Origin: Prosopocoilus inquinatus
Taxonomy: Eukaryota; Arthropoda; Insecta; Coleoptera; Lucanidae
DNA length: 64,000 nucleotides
Direction: 5' to 3'
Assembly (NCBI GenBank): GCA_036172665.1
Contig: CM069879.1
Span: forward strand, 22,421,924-22,485,923
Within the stretch, counting starts at the first letter, position 1. Each line of letters begins with the position of its first letter. The notes below the pieces were generated by a model. The model saw only the letters and a program-made list of their open reading frames with translations. It ran no database searches and had not been told where the DNA came from. Both the position numbers and the translations under genes were made by a program. This document shows, in pieces, positions 1 to 11,645 of this stretch.

Positions 1-316
1 GTACGCTATTTTTTATTTATAGACGGTAAGTCTGAAGTTATAAAAAAATGTGGTTCTCCTTTTAGTAATTTATTCATGTTCTTGTCTTTATTTTATTAAA
101 ATAGCTATTAGTTAGTAGCAATTGTGGTTAACTGTGAAATTTTTTGTCATCTGTTTGTTATGTAATAAATTATACCAATCTGTAAAATCCACCTATCGAT
201 AAAAAATAGAGTATAAAAATATTGTGTCTGGATGATAGCAACCAGTTTGTTACCTAAAATGCCATCCTGTACGAAACGGTTCTTGAGTTTTTTTTCTAAT
301 TTTTGCAATATTTTAG

Positions 317-3249
317 TTCCGTCTGCAAAAGATGAAGTATATTTAGAGAAACCTACATCACCTAACTCAGAATCGCAATTGACTGAAACTGAAACATCAG
401 TTCAACCAGAAGAAGTTGCTGTTACACATTCTGGTGAGTTTGTTATTAGGATATTGTTTGTATACAACAGGTCTTTGAATATAAGAACAGCTTATAAATA
501 CATAACTTGTTTAAGACTAATATTACTGTAATGTTTTCTTTGATTTAGAAACTGCACAAAAGGTTCCTGAAGAAGGCTCCGCAGCATTACCAAGAACTCC
601 TCCTCCTAGTAGTAAGTTATATGGTATTATCTGTTAATACAAACGAATGACATACTATGTTTGTAGCTTCCCGTGAAACTTTATTGAAATCTGTAAAGGT
701 GTCAAGATCTATTGAGCTCTCACCTAAAGCAAGATGTTTGTACCAGAAGGCTAGAAAATTACAGAATGTTTGTGCAGCGTACAAGAAAAGAACAAGGTCG
801 TTGAAACAAAGAATGCAAGCTGCAAGAACAAATGCGCATTTATTTGACTATACGCAATCAAGCCTGCGAACAGAAGCTGTAAATTTCTGTATTCAGCAGC
901 TACGACGTAAAGTGACAAAACGTAGGGGACAACGGTTCAGTTTAGAAGAGAAATTGATGTCACTGGCTCTGTATAAGACAGCAGGTGCTGGTTACAGATT
1001 TATGTCAAAATGGTTTAACCTGCCATCGAAAAGAACATTAACCAGACTCTTGCAAAACATACCTGTCGATGAAGGCATTAATCAGTTCGTAATGCAAAAT
1101 TTAAAAGCGTCGTGTCAGCATTTGAAATCACGTGAGCGCCTATGTCTCCTTTTGTTTGATGAGGTTGCATTAATGCCAAGCTTAACGTATAATAAACATA
1201 AAGACACACTAGTGGGAATAAAAAATGGAGAACTAGCAGACCATGCCCTTGTTTTTATGGTACGCGGAATAACTAGGAAATGGAAGCAAACATTACTTTA
1301 TAACTTTTGCAAGGGTACTACAAAATCGTCAACAATAAAGTCATTAGTAATATCTTTAATCAGGGAATTAAAGAAAGCAGGTATTTATTATTGATTATAT
1401 TTTATATCTCTTTTGTATACGGTTATCTACAAATACCTTGGATGTTACAGGTTTAGTTGTGATAGCAACTGTTTGTGACCAGGGGTCAACCAATAGATCG
1501 GCTATAGAGAGTATGATAGCCGACAGTAGAGCTCAGTATTTAAAAAACGATAAAACACCTAAACGAAGAATAATTGTGGATGAAAGTGAAGTAATTCCCC
1601 TGTATGATGTTCCACATCTTGTGAAAGGTCTCCGAAATAATCTGTTAGAAAAAGACTTAATTTGGCAAAAGCAAGACACTGTTTATGTGGCAAAATGGGA
1701 AGATATTGTTAATGCATATTATATTGATTCCAGCGAAGATATTCGATGCATTCCTAAAATAACGGAGTGCCATGTTATTAAAGGAAAATTAAAGAAGATG
1801 AAGGTTTCCTGTGCCACACAGGTTTTTTCGCATTCTATGGCTGCTGCAATTTCCATTATGGCTCGTAATGGTAAGCATCTTTTTTTTACTGTAAATGACC
1901 ACAATATCTGTTACATTTTAATGATGAAAATTATCTACAGCTGCATATCAAATTGTTACATATCTAGAATAATTAATTTAATTATAATTATTGCTTAAGT
2001 GTTCATCAAATGGCAAGGATCAAATTGCAAGCAGCAGTCAAGAGAGGCTTTTTAAAATTCACTGTACTTTTAAATTTATAGACCTTACAATAGTTTAATT
2101 ACAATTTTATATTTCAGAAGAAAGTGATATTACAGGAGAACATAAAATGGATAAGCGAGCTCGTGAAACCGCCCAAGTGATAAAATTTTTAGATACTGTC
2201 TTTGACAGTTTAAATGGTGGGACATATACTGGTCATCCAGGTAAACCCCTTAAAGAAGCCGTTCGGAAGAATTCCGAGCATGTTTCTTTTTGGAGAGAAG
2301 CTATATGCTCCATGAAAAATATGTACTTTCGGAAAGAGGGCACTCAACAAAATATCATACCACCGTCACTAAAAATTTTATTATCACGTTAGAAGGATTC
2401 ATAGATCTAACCGAAGTATTATTAAAAAAAGTACCATACTTTTTGACAAGATCCGTCAACCAGGATCCCTTAGAAAACTATTTTGGTCAGATACGCCAAC
2501 ATAGAGGACGTCATACAAATCCTTCTTGTGCACAGTTTGAAGATTCCTACAGAGCTTTACTAATAAGATCCATCTCTGGAACGCATTCCGCAGCCGCTAA
2601 TTGCGAAGAAACTTTTGAAACCTCTTTATTTCAATTGCAAGATATAGTGTCTCGTGGCAGAGCCCTGGAAAGTGAACCATACGTTTTTGAGGACAATCCA
2701 TGCATTTATAGAGCTATTTCAACAATTAGCGATGTAAAGTTAGTAAGGCCACTTTGTAAATCAGTTCTAGGCTACATATCAGGCTTCATTGCTAAGAAAG
2801 TGTTAATGAAATTTAAATGTGACTTTTGCAGAATACATATTGTCAAAACTTCTCCTACAAATTCTGATTTTTCAGAATTAATTTCAGCAAAAGAATATAA
2901 CCGTTCAAGGAATATGCTAATGTATTGTAATGATGTTTTTGTAGAATGTATTTATAAGGCATATAATATAGCGAAAATAATTGTATCAAATTATAATATT
3001 GATAGAAATATTAAAAAAAATGTATGTACTTATATTAAACAATTTGTGCATTTCAGTTTTGTGTGCAATCATAAGGATGAACTAATCAATTATATTATTA
3101 ATTTTGTAACAGAACTATGTATATTCACGTTTTGCAAATGTGTCAATAACATTTTATCAGGAAAAAATAGTAATGTAACTAACAAAAGTTGTGCTTTGTA
3201 TAAGCAAGCGCAAATTATTCATCAGAAACGCAATAAAATGAAGAAGTAA
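317..3249 (+). pseudogene. P-element/THAP9-type transposase, 5'-partial, one frameshift
   Basis: DNA transposase of the P-element/THAP9 family. Exons fitted by GT-AG sites and phase: 317-433, 549-611, 667-1380, 1451-1870 and 2118-3249. Family signatures appear in order: an acidic FDEVAL block in exon 3, VCDQGSTN at the start of exon 4, YDVPHLVKGLRNN, and NQDPLENYFGQIRQ in the last exon. The acidic residues in FDE, CDQ and PLEN match the RNase-H-like catalytic positions known for this family. The THAP zinc-finger exon that normally starts these proteins is not found, so it probably lies left of the window. Between exon-5 codons and the PLEN block the frame shifts by one base at an A5T4 run (about 2371-2379), so this copy cannot make a full protein as written. 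It differs clearly from the intact P-type gene at 5948-9410 (different intron positions, low identity). A one-base sequencing error is the main alternative. Confidence 0.85.
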
Positions 3250-3342
3250 GCTTAACATTATAATAATTTAGGTATTCTGTAAGGATTGTTAACTATAAAT
3301 ATAGGGATTAAATGCATTTCTTGTCTTCTTTTTGATGTTACT

Positions 3343-3428
3343 GGAAATTAACTTCAATAGATTCTATTTCTATTTTCATCTTATAATGGTGAATGAAATA
3401 GTAATTAATCTATTGGAGTTAATTTTCC
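3343..3428. repeat. Imperfect palindrome just 3' of the first P-type gene
   Basis: The arms at about 3343-3370 and 3395-3428 are imperfect reverse complements (AACTTCAATAGATT against AATCTATTGGAGTT). They lie 95 bases after the transposase stop. This could be a subterminal repeat of the element or an independent small foldback element. Confidence 0.5.
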
Positions 3429-5037
3429 CACATTAAAAAAAAATGTAAATTAAAAATTACCGGCAAAAATTTCTGCTGGTAATTCTCACACATTTCACTA
3501 GATGGTGCTTCAATGCCAACAAATATTTACAGGGAGTGACTTATCTAAAGTAGTATATGATCTATGCAAGCCACACATTACTACATAGATGCGAAGGGTC
3601 CAGGCGGCACCTATGATATTGCGCCGCAAAATTCCGTGACCTTCAGCCATTGTTTAGGTAGTTGATAAAGTGCGTTGTTTGAGTTCTGCGGCGTATTGCA
3701 ATATTAATACATTAATATACCTTTTATCAATTTGCTAGTTTAATTAACGAATAAAGGTAGCAATGAAAATACCGTGAAATCATTTGATTAACAGTGCACT
3801 GTATTTCGTAACCTCACACTATCTGATTAATAAAATATTTAAACAATGGCGGCATGAGAAATGGCGGGAATGTTAGCCTTCGCAGTTGTGTAATAATCTA
3901 TGGTGTACGGTGCATTCTATGTACAACGCTGCTCACCATAAATGATACCATTTGACAGTTTCATAGCCCTTACGCTGCATGTTCTTAAGGGTGTGGTTCG
4001 CATGCGGGACTATTATTTAAGTTCAAGTATCAAAAGCATTCTGTTTCTAAAACGCAACGACCGATATTTGGAAATTTCGGTGAAATTTCCAAACAAAAAA
4101 GAAATTTCCGACAATAAAGGAAATTTCTCTGAAATTTCAAAAACCTTGAAATTTCCACTCTTGGCAATTTGGAAAAGTGGAAATTTTCTCGATGAAATTT
4201 CTGCAATCGTTTCACTGCACATCCCTAGTTGGGCCATCGTAGAGACTACAGTCCAGCCATCACAGCGAGAAGAGTAACGAGAATAGCTGAACGCCGAACG
4301 AATGCTAATTTTAAAACTTATGCACCGCATATTGAAACATAAATATGTGTATACTTTTCTCGTTGATTCAAAGTATCACAGACTAGAAAATATTTAAGAA
4401 AATACCAATACACATACGTATAAGAAAATACATTATTAACTAATTATTAATTAATACAGAAATATTGAACGTATAAATTAAATGGTAATTATTATATGTT
4501 TTCGAATATAAAAGTGAAAGTGAAGTAGAAATTTGTAAATAACTTAAATATTATATGAACAGATAAAACAGCGATATCTTACGGACACTTATTTGAATGA
4601 ATAATTTTTATGTAAATAATATTATTATTTATATTAATTATATATTATTTTTCAAAATATTTTTAGTACAAGACATCTCTGAATCAATGACAAAATATTA
4701 GGAGTATTTAATATTTTAATATGCGTGTGGGAGGGGGGGGGGGGGCATAGTGTCAGTATTTCAAGATCAAACGGCCTTAAAACTTGGAAATTGGAAGTCA
4801 ATTTATATTAATAGTAATTAATAGTGGGGTTTACCGTAATTAATAAACAACCAGGGTCGTCGGTGGGTGGTTTAATAAAATTCAAAAATCAAAAATTTAG
4901 TTAACAGGGTAATAATACAATAACGGATAAATGTTTTGTAATTCGCTATTAAACAAACATTTACGTCGCGCTGGGGGCATATTAACGTTTGGCGAGACTG
5001 ATAAATGATGAAATATAATAAAACTTTCTGAACAATG
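3429..5037. other. Gene-free repeat-rich stretch
   Basis: No convincing coding exon was found. It holds one copy (about 3921-4022) of a repeat that recurs at 30459-30685, a cluster of GAAATTTC motifs (4071-4201), a segment at 4250-4305 that recurs inverted at about 12780-12840, and a 14-base G run near 4728-4744. The open frames here overlap on both strands through the GAAATTTC cluster and look fortuitous. Confidence 0.5.
4071..4201. repeat. Cluster of seven palindromic GAAATTTC octamers
   Basis: Exact GAAATTTC occurs at 4071, 4082, 4101, 4120, 4131, 4148 and 4194. The octamer is its own reverse complement, so long frames open on both strands. Spacing is irregular, so this is not a simple tandem array. 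Confidence 0.75.
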
Positions 5038-5189
5038 TCAAATAATAATAATAATAATAATAATTTATTTACATTCATAAGACCAATATATGGTATCGAA
5101 CCTGTCATTACATTACATAGATGTACAATTACATAATTAGAGTCGGTTATTAATATGCAAATGATATCTGGCTTTTATAAGTAACTCAC

Positions 5190-5618
5190 ACTTCAAATAG
5201 GGTTGTCCAGAAATTCGCCAAATGAGTAGTAACATTTATTGATGAGTAGTTGTTTTATGGTATGTTTAAATTCTTTTTTATTTAAAGATTTTAAATTACT
5301 TAAAATTTTATTATGCTATAACAGCCAAGTATATTGGTGACTTTTTGTAAAATGAAAGCTTATGAGGGGGGATTTCTAGTGTAAGTCCATTTCTGGTATT
5401 GTAATTATGATAAGAACTTAGGTTAGTCCAATGAGACACATTTTCTCTAACATATAAAGTAAGTTGAGAATGAAAATACCTGTTATAGTCAAAATTTGCC
5501 AATTTCTGAATAGATCTCGACAGCTAGTTTTATAACTTGTGCCTGTCATGAAGCGTAACGCTCTTTTTTGTAGTATTAGTACCCATGCGATACCATTACC
5601 TAGACCCCACGCTATAAC
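5190..5618 (-). pseudogene. LINE A reverse transcriptase, C-terminal part
   Basis: Continuation of the reverse transcriptase beyond the P insertion. It includes the LQKRALR-type motif (here LILQKRALRFMTG) that follows the palm/thumb region in CR1/jockey-like elements, then a terminal segment rich in N, K and Y. At least two frame changes occur (near 5520 and 5320), after which the frame ends around 5190 with a GEFLDNPI-like C-terminus. It is inactive. Confidence 0.75.
5611..5618. repeat. 8-bp target site duplication, left copy (GCTATAAC)
   Basis: Identical to 10033-10040 and directly abuts the left terminal inverted repeat. P-element transposases make 8-bp duplications. Confidence 0.95.
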
Positions 5619-5650
5619 CAAAGATTAGAGAGTTAAAAAGATAGGAAACG
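5619..5650 (+). repeat. Left terminal inverted repeat of the P-type element
   Basis: These 32 bases are perfectly reverse-complementary to 10001-10032. They start with CA, as in P elements, whose TIRs are 31 bp. Confidence 0.96.
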
Positions 5651-5947
5651 GATCGACTAATGTGAAAGTGGCGTCATCTATTGTGACAGATGTATTCGCT
5701 TAACTTAGTTGATAACCACAAATTACAGAAACCCAGAAATTGAAGTCTGTTTGCTGTTGGTATTGCTGTAATTATGGCTGCAATCACTTGTTTGTTGTGG
5801 GTGTCCCATAATATCACAACGAAGATTGGATTTATAATCATTAATCACATGTAATTCGTGATTAATTTAAGTAATTTAGTTTACTGGCTTTATAGTAAAT
5901 AGTTATATACCAGGATTTTAATCAATATCAACATCTGTTTACCAATC

Positions 5948-8900
5948 ATGAGCAACGGTTCCTACTGCATGGTCAGAACATGTGGTAACAATAAATCGCA
6001 GAATTCCCAGGTAGCATTTTTTACATTGCCGAAGAATCCAGATGCGTAAGTAAAGAGTTGCTTTTATCTATGATGCATTTAGAACTTGTTTACTTGTTAT
6101 TTAGAGCCCAGAAGTGGGTGGAATTTTCTGGACGCAGCGATTTATTGGAAGAAAATTTGTACCTGAAAAAAAATTATAGAATATGCAGTGCCCATTTTTC
6201 ACATAGCCAGTTTAAAACAATAAATCCTAGAAAATTACTAAAAGTCAATTCGTATCCATCACTGAATGGACCTACTAGTAAAAGTGGTTTTGACATTAAT
6301 CATGTAGAAGATAATAGAAAAATCATTATACATGATGTGGTTATAGTTAAACCTGCTGATAACGAGCAAGAAGCTAGTATTAAACGAGGTAAGTGGTGTT
6401 GTCATATGGTTATTTCATTTTCATAAAATCATAAAATAAATGACAAGTTTCTTGATTCAACTTTTTGCAGTGATGGATATAGACAGTGATTTAAAAGATC
6501 ACAGCAAGATGCTGAATTAAAAAACACACCCAACCAGTCGAATCTAATGTTGATAACTTTGTATTGCTCACTGAATAGACCACATTATACACTGAATTTT
6601 TTTAAGTGTGGCTCTAGGGATTTACTGTAGGATTTACATGCTAAGAATTATGTCTTAAGTTATGTAATCGTACAAATTTGAAAAAAAAAAAATAATTTTT
6701 ATTAATCAAGACCACCAAAACATATGTGTACAAAATGCACATTATTAGAATAACATGCTTACGTTCTATTTAATTATTCTCTAGCTAAAAGTTGAAATTG
6801 ACAAGTGTAAAATTAATCGAAGAAAATCAAGTAGTTAAAATGTCATCAGAGTGACCTATTAGTTATAACCTCAGCCCACATGATTACATTCGTTCAATAA
6901 TTTGTGTCTATTTTCTTCAACTTTTCACAGTAAAATAATTACGTTTGGTAGGTAAAACTTGTTAGGATATTCTAGCAAAGTTCATATTGTAGTAAATCGT
7001 TTAATTTAAAATTAAATACAAAAATTTACTTAAAATATGTCCCGTAACATAAATTAACATGAGGTCAAATTTATAGCATATAAATCCTTATTGCCACACT
7101 TAAAAAAATAACTGAATATTAAAATGAAGCTTGTATAATAACAAATACTTTTCAACAGCTTCTCACATTATGGAAATGGCTCCGAGTACACCAAAAAATG
7201 CACGAATGGATGATGATCTTCGTTGCAATAAAAATAGTAGTACGCCAATATCACGGTCCATTCCAAGCAAGCCAACACCCAGAACAGCCAAGAAACTAAA
7301 AAGGTTGCGTAAAACCAACAATGCACTGTGCTGTAAATTATTTAGAAAACAACAGAGCACTAAATGCATTTGTAAAGGTCTTGGAAAATATTCTTATACT
7401 CGCACAACCATGTGTAAGTTAATTAAAGAATCAAAGCCATTTTTATCAAATGAAGCACACACTTTATTTTCAAATGAATTAAAAGCTGCTTTTGTCAATA
7501 AATATAATCGCAGATATGAAAATAAAATGAAGGAGTTGTGCTTATTATGGTATTATGCCTCACCCAAAGGTTACAGAACTTTTTCACAAGTTCTTAAGCT
7601 ACCAACCCCAAGAAGCTTAAGAAATTGGCAAAAGCAACTACAAATTAATCCAGGTATCAGTACTACTGTTGTAGAATCAATTAAACTGCATTTTAACAAG
7701 ACTCCACATGACGATAAAGAAAAAATTGTGAGTATTATTTTTGACGAAATATCGTTAAGCGAACAAGTGCATTATGATGCTGATAGAGATAAAGTTATAG
7801 GTGTAGTAGATACTGGCAAAATTCGCAAAAATCAAAAAGCAAAATCTGCTTTAGTATGTATGTTACGCGGAATGGCTCATAACTGGAAGCACATTTTGGG
7901 CTATTGGTTTCTTGGCGGGACAACGACTTGTGAATTTATTTATTCCATATATATCAATGCCATTGAAGCTGCAGCACAAGCTGGTTTAATAGTTAAATCA
8001 GTGGTTTGCGACCAAAGTCCTGCGAATCAAAGTGTCGCGAAACAGCTTGGTATCAGCCCCGATCATAGCAATTTTTTTCATGATGGCCAAAAAATTTATT
8101 TTATATATGACGTCCCTCATTTACTAAAGAGTATAAGAAACAACTTGGCTAAATATGACCTATTATATAAAGACAAAGTTGTAAGTTGGAAACATATAAA
8201 GATAGCAGTTACGACAGCAAATCCATTACGAGTTAGATTGCTTCCAAAAATCACTTCTGAGCACCTAAATATAACTACTTTTAATGCCATGAGAGTAAAA
8301 TATGCTGCACAAGTTTTAAGTGATAGCGTAAGTGTTGCACTTTTAGTTTTACAACATTTGGGCGAATTGGGGTCTGATGCTTTGGATACTGCAGAGTTTA
8401 TAAGCGATATTGATAAGCTCTTTGATTGTCTCAACAGTTGTAAATTAGATAATGACAAAATAAAATTAAGGTATGCAATGTCATCAAATTCACCTCACCG
8501 CGACTTTTTAATACAAATGAACAAGAATTTAAAAACCGCAAGTTTCATTGGCAGCCACAGAAATGTGCCTCCATGTTTGAAAGGTTGGTTGATCACCATA
8601 AATAGTGTGCTACAATTATCTGAAGATTTAAGAAGTATATATAATGTGCCCAAACTATTGACAAGACAATTAAACCAAGATCCTCTCGAAAATTTCTTCG
8701 CTACGGTTAGGCAACAGCACGGATGTTGTCGTAATCCCAATGCACAACAGTTCGAAAACGGTCTTCGGCATAATTATATTACCTCTGTAGCTAAATTGTC
8801 GGAAAATACCAATTGTGAAAATGATTTCACTTATATGTTGACTAAACTGACAAACCTTTCGGCAATTGAAAAAGATTTAGGAAATAGCCAAGAGATGCGT

Positions 8901-9410
8901 TTTGAATCGAAGGATTTAGCTGAGTTAACAGAAAATGTTTCACCTGTTGATGAAAATGCACTCTTTTACGTAAGTGGATTTGTTGTAAGAAAATTCTTGA
9001 AGTTACATAATTGTGATAAATGTAGAAGTATTTTAATAGACAGCAATAAATTCCTTACTGGTGAACATCAACTATTCACATATTTAAAGAACAGTGACAA
9101 TATTGATTCTAGAAAAGGGCTGATTTTTGCATCGGAAGAAACTTATAATTTTATTAAAAATGTAGAAGTTATTCACAATGAATACTTCCCTAAATTACTA
9201 AAAAGTGAATGCATAAGTAAAGACATTATTAAAGTCGTAAGAGAAAATTTAAATATTAATTTTTCACTTTGCTCAGAAAAGTCGAGCCATTTATTTTTGT
9301 CCATGTTCGTAAAAATGAGATGCCATTGGGCAGTACGCTTTGAGAACAGGAGCAAATGTAAACAAGTCACAACAAAAAACCAAAAAATGAAAAATATATT
9401 ACATGAGTAA
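5948..9410 (+). CDS. Intact THAP-domain P-element-type transposase (877 aa, 3 exons)
   Basis: Catalyses cut-and-paste transposition of its own element. Exons 5948-6045, 6105-6388 and 7159-9410 join in phase to 878 codons including the stop. The N-terminal THAP zinc finger uses C7, C12, C60 and H63 (C-X4-C-X47-C-X2-H) and would bind DNA. The transposase core has D323 in IIFDEISL, D412 in VCDQSPAN and E638 in NQDPLENFF, candidates for the RNase-H-like acidic triad known for Drosophila P and THAP9. YDVPHLLKSIRNN and the GFVVRKFL region are further family hallmarks. No stops or frameshifts occur. The ATG at 5948 was chosen because the THAP consensus begins a few residues later. In Drosophila P, retention of an intron makes a repressor. 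Here retention of the 6389-7158 intron would end the protein soon after the THAP domain, but that regulation is inference. Confidence 0.92.
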
Positions 9411-10000
9411 TTTTATTTCTGTGATTTTTTTAAATTCTCTAGTCTAAAGAAAACTACTATATGATCGAATACCTTTACCCTCTACAAGTCTATACAATTG
9501 TTTATTCTATAACAATTAAATTGGCAGCGACAAATAAAATAGTCTTGTAGACTAGAGAATAAAAGTATTTAATCATATATATGAAATTATTATCGTTAAA
9601 TACCTGTGTTAAATGTATTAGTAATAAGTTTGTTACCGATTTAATTACTTTATACTGTTTGTAACTTTATATAAAACTTTGTAAATTGAATAATACATTA
9701 TTCTTGAGAAAAGACTTCTTTTTCCATTTAAACCTTGTTTTCTGACTGTGCATTAGTTAAGGCTCATTAATTCATGTGATCACAAAAAACATAAGAATTA
9801 ATTAATTTTTTTAATTTTCTCAAACAATGACATTATTTGCTAAATAAAGTAACCTTTAACTGCTTCTTCAAAAAAATTAACAAATGTTTCAAAATTTAAA
9901 TTTCGCGCTTTTAGTCACCGATCGGGTGCGCCCTCAAGTTACTCAGATGTTTATAACCCGTTCAGTTTTTGGTCGGTATTTCTTATGCTTTTCTTACCGA

Positions 10001-10032
10001 CGTTTCCTATCTTTTTAACTCTCTAATCTTTG
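10001..10032 (-). repeat. Right terminal inverted repeat of the P-type element
   Basis: Perfect reverse complement of 5619-5650. Pairing stops sharply at base 32. Confidence 0.96.
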
Positions 10033-10040
10033 GCTATAAC
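10033..10040. repeat. 8-bp target site duplication, right copy (GCTATAAC)
   Basis: Matches 5611-5618 exactly. It belongs to LINE A sequence (codons for VIA on the minus strand). Confidence 0.95.
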
Positions 10041-11160
10041 CCCATATGATAATAATGTATGAAAGTTTGAGAAGTAATAAGTTTTTAAAATAAAGTCATT
10101 AACAAATCGTTTGAGCTGTTTTAATGAATAACAAATTGGTGCTAACCTGTTACACAGCATATCTATATGATTGGTCCATTTACATTTACTATCAATAAAA
10201 ATGCCTAAAAATTTAGCTTGATCTACTTGAGCTAAACCGTGATTTTGATATCTAATTAATAAATTATAGTCGACGTCATTACATACTTTAAAGTTAATGT
10301 GGACTGATTTTTCTGTGTTTAGAACCAAATCATTTTCTAGGTAAAACTTTTTTGTAAGGAGTAAATTAGAGTTTGCATTCGTAACTGCATGATGATTGTT
10401 TGAGGCCTCAATAAATAACGATATATCATTTGCAAACATCACAGTGTTAGTTAAGGGGAAATCATTTATATATAGTAAATATAAAATAGGTCCAAGAGTA
10501 GAGCCTTGAGGGATACCACGATTTAGTATCAGAGAATCAGATTTAGTTCCATTAATTGTGACGAAATGGTGTCTTTCTGTGAGATAGCTCTGAAACCATT
10601 GCAATGAAATACCTCGAATACTATATTTATATAGCTTGTTAATTAATATTTTGTGGTTTACTAGGTCAAATGCCTTACTTAAATCAAGAAATATCCCTAG
10701 ACTGGTGTTACCTTTGTCCAAATTAGCATACAAATCATCCAGGAATTTTAAAATGACTAAAGTTGTGGAGTGACCTTTGCGAAAACCAAATTGGTATTTA
10801 TTAAATAATTTGTGCTTCTCGAGGAAAAACGTTAATTTTAGGCTCACTATTTTTTCGATGATTTTAGAAAAGCAACTTAATAATGATATAGGTCTATAAT
10901 TTTTAATTAACTGTCTGGAAGATGTTTTATAGACTGGTTTTATTTCCGTAATTTTTAATTTGTCAGGAAAAGTACCTTGAGTGAAGGAGTTATTTATTAT
11001 TGCCACTAAAGGAGTTGCAATGGCTCTAATACAACGTATTAACAAGAATGGGCTAATGCCGTCATGACCCGGAGTAAGATTATCTTTAAAAGTCGCAACA
11101 ATATCTAGAACGTCTTTTTCTATTACTGGACCAAGAAAAAAATATAGTTGTTTTCAATAT
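10033..11160 (-). pseudogene. LINE A reverse transcriptase, main domain
   Basis: Non-LTR reverse transcriptase with the expected blocks: NYRPISLLSCFSKIIEK, YQFGFRKGHSTT, LDLSKAFDLVNH, GIPQGSTLGPILYLLYINDF. The catalytic FADD box reads FAND, so one metal-binding aspartate is lost. The frame opens at about 11045, and upstream codons continue to the junction with the hammerhead repeat at about 11165. The domain is cut at 10040 by the P-type transposon and resumes at 5618. Confidence 0.9.
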
Positions 11161-11192
11161 TCAATATTTGAATGGGAGATATTTGAGTTGCT

Positions 11193-11645
11193 TGCCATGG
11201 TTGCTGTCAAAGCAAGCATGGCCGCCTTGCATGGGGGACTTATTAGGAGCAAATCCCGCTTCAATTTGTCTATCCTACTGCAATGTCAGGTCAAAAAGCG
11301 ATAGTAAGATGTCGCTATTTTATATGTTCATCATTCTTACATCGCAATTGCGAATAAATTGGGCAAGTCGTTTTTGGTCTGCAGTGGGAATGTCGAGCTA
11401 CGTCTCTGCTGAAGAAGCCCCAAGCAGGGCTGAAACAGCTGTCCAGAGGCTGCTCGAGGTTCTCACTGCAATCAAAAACGATTTGCACAAAATTTTTCTA
11501 AAAACTTTCATTACGCTTTGACAGCAAGCATGGCCGCCTTGCATGGGGGACTTATTAGGAGCAAATCCCGCTTCAGTTTGTCTATCCTACTGCAATGTCA
11601 GGTCAAAAAGCGATAGTAAGATGTCGCTATTTTATCTGTTCATCA
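11193..11645 (+). mobile_element. Hammerhead-ribozyme (retrozyme-like) repeat, about 1.4 units, in LINE A
   Basis: Structure A-B-A. Segment A (about 125 bp, GCAAGCATGGCCGCC to TTTTATMTGTTCATCA) occurs twice, at 11212 and 11524, exactly 312 bp apart. Segment B between them folds into a long hairpin with a hammerhead core. A short inverted bit of A (about 11194-11212) marks the left edge. It replaces the linker between LINE A endonuclease and reverse transcriptase. The open frames inside it, on either strand, are shared by all copies because the sequence is repeated, and they resemble no protein. Confidence 0.85.
11381..11469 (+). ncRNA. Type-I hammerhead self-cleaving ribozyme, copy 1
   Basis: Core CUGAAGA at 11409-11415. 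Stem II pairs AGCCC with GGGCT around loop CAAGCA (11416-11431). GAAA is at 11432-11435. Stem III is the self-complementary ACAGCUGU, followed by C11443, giving the classical GUC cleavage triplet. Stem I pairs CUCUG with CAGAG next to the core, then, after an internal loop, GCAGUGGGAA with UUCUCACUGC, and extends outward with CGUUUUUG/CAAAAACG. A palindromic stem III is known from metazoan hammerheads that act as dimers. Confidence 0.85.

Larger units (their letters stand above)
5619..10032 (+). mobile_element. Complete P-type DNA transposon (4414 bp)
   Basis: Bounded by perfect 32-bp terminal inverted repeats (5619-5650 and 10001-10032), which begin CAAAGATTAGAG, and by a perfect 8-bp target duplication. 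It carries one plus-strand gene (5948-9410) with a THAP domain and a full-length transposase. A 12-bp inverted pair (TTCTCTAGTCTA at about 9436, its complement at about 9547) lies between gene and right end and may be a subterminal binding site. The insertion is in LINE A. Identity of both TIRs and both TSD copies argues for recent transposition. Confidence 0.95.

Noticed and set aside
1..316. Possible THAP exon of the first P-type gene in the first 316 bases
   Set aside because: No C-X2-4-C ... C-X2-H pattern can be read in any frame. The exon is probably outside the window.
4013..4330. Overlapping frames on both strands at the GAAATTTC cluster
   Set aside because: The palindromic octamers open complementary frames. 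No domain, no splice context.
11168..11521. 117-codon plus-strand frame in the ribozyme repeat
   Set aside because: The same frame and its antisense counterpart recur in every copy because the DNA is repeated, and the encoded peptide crosses the ribozyme helices. No protein similarity is apparent.
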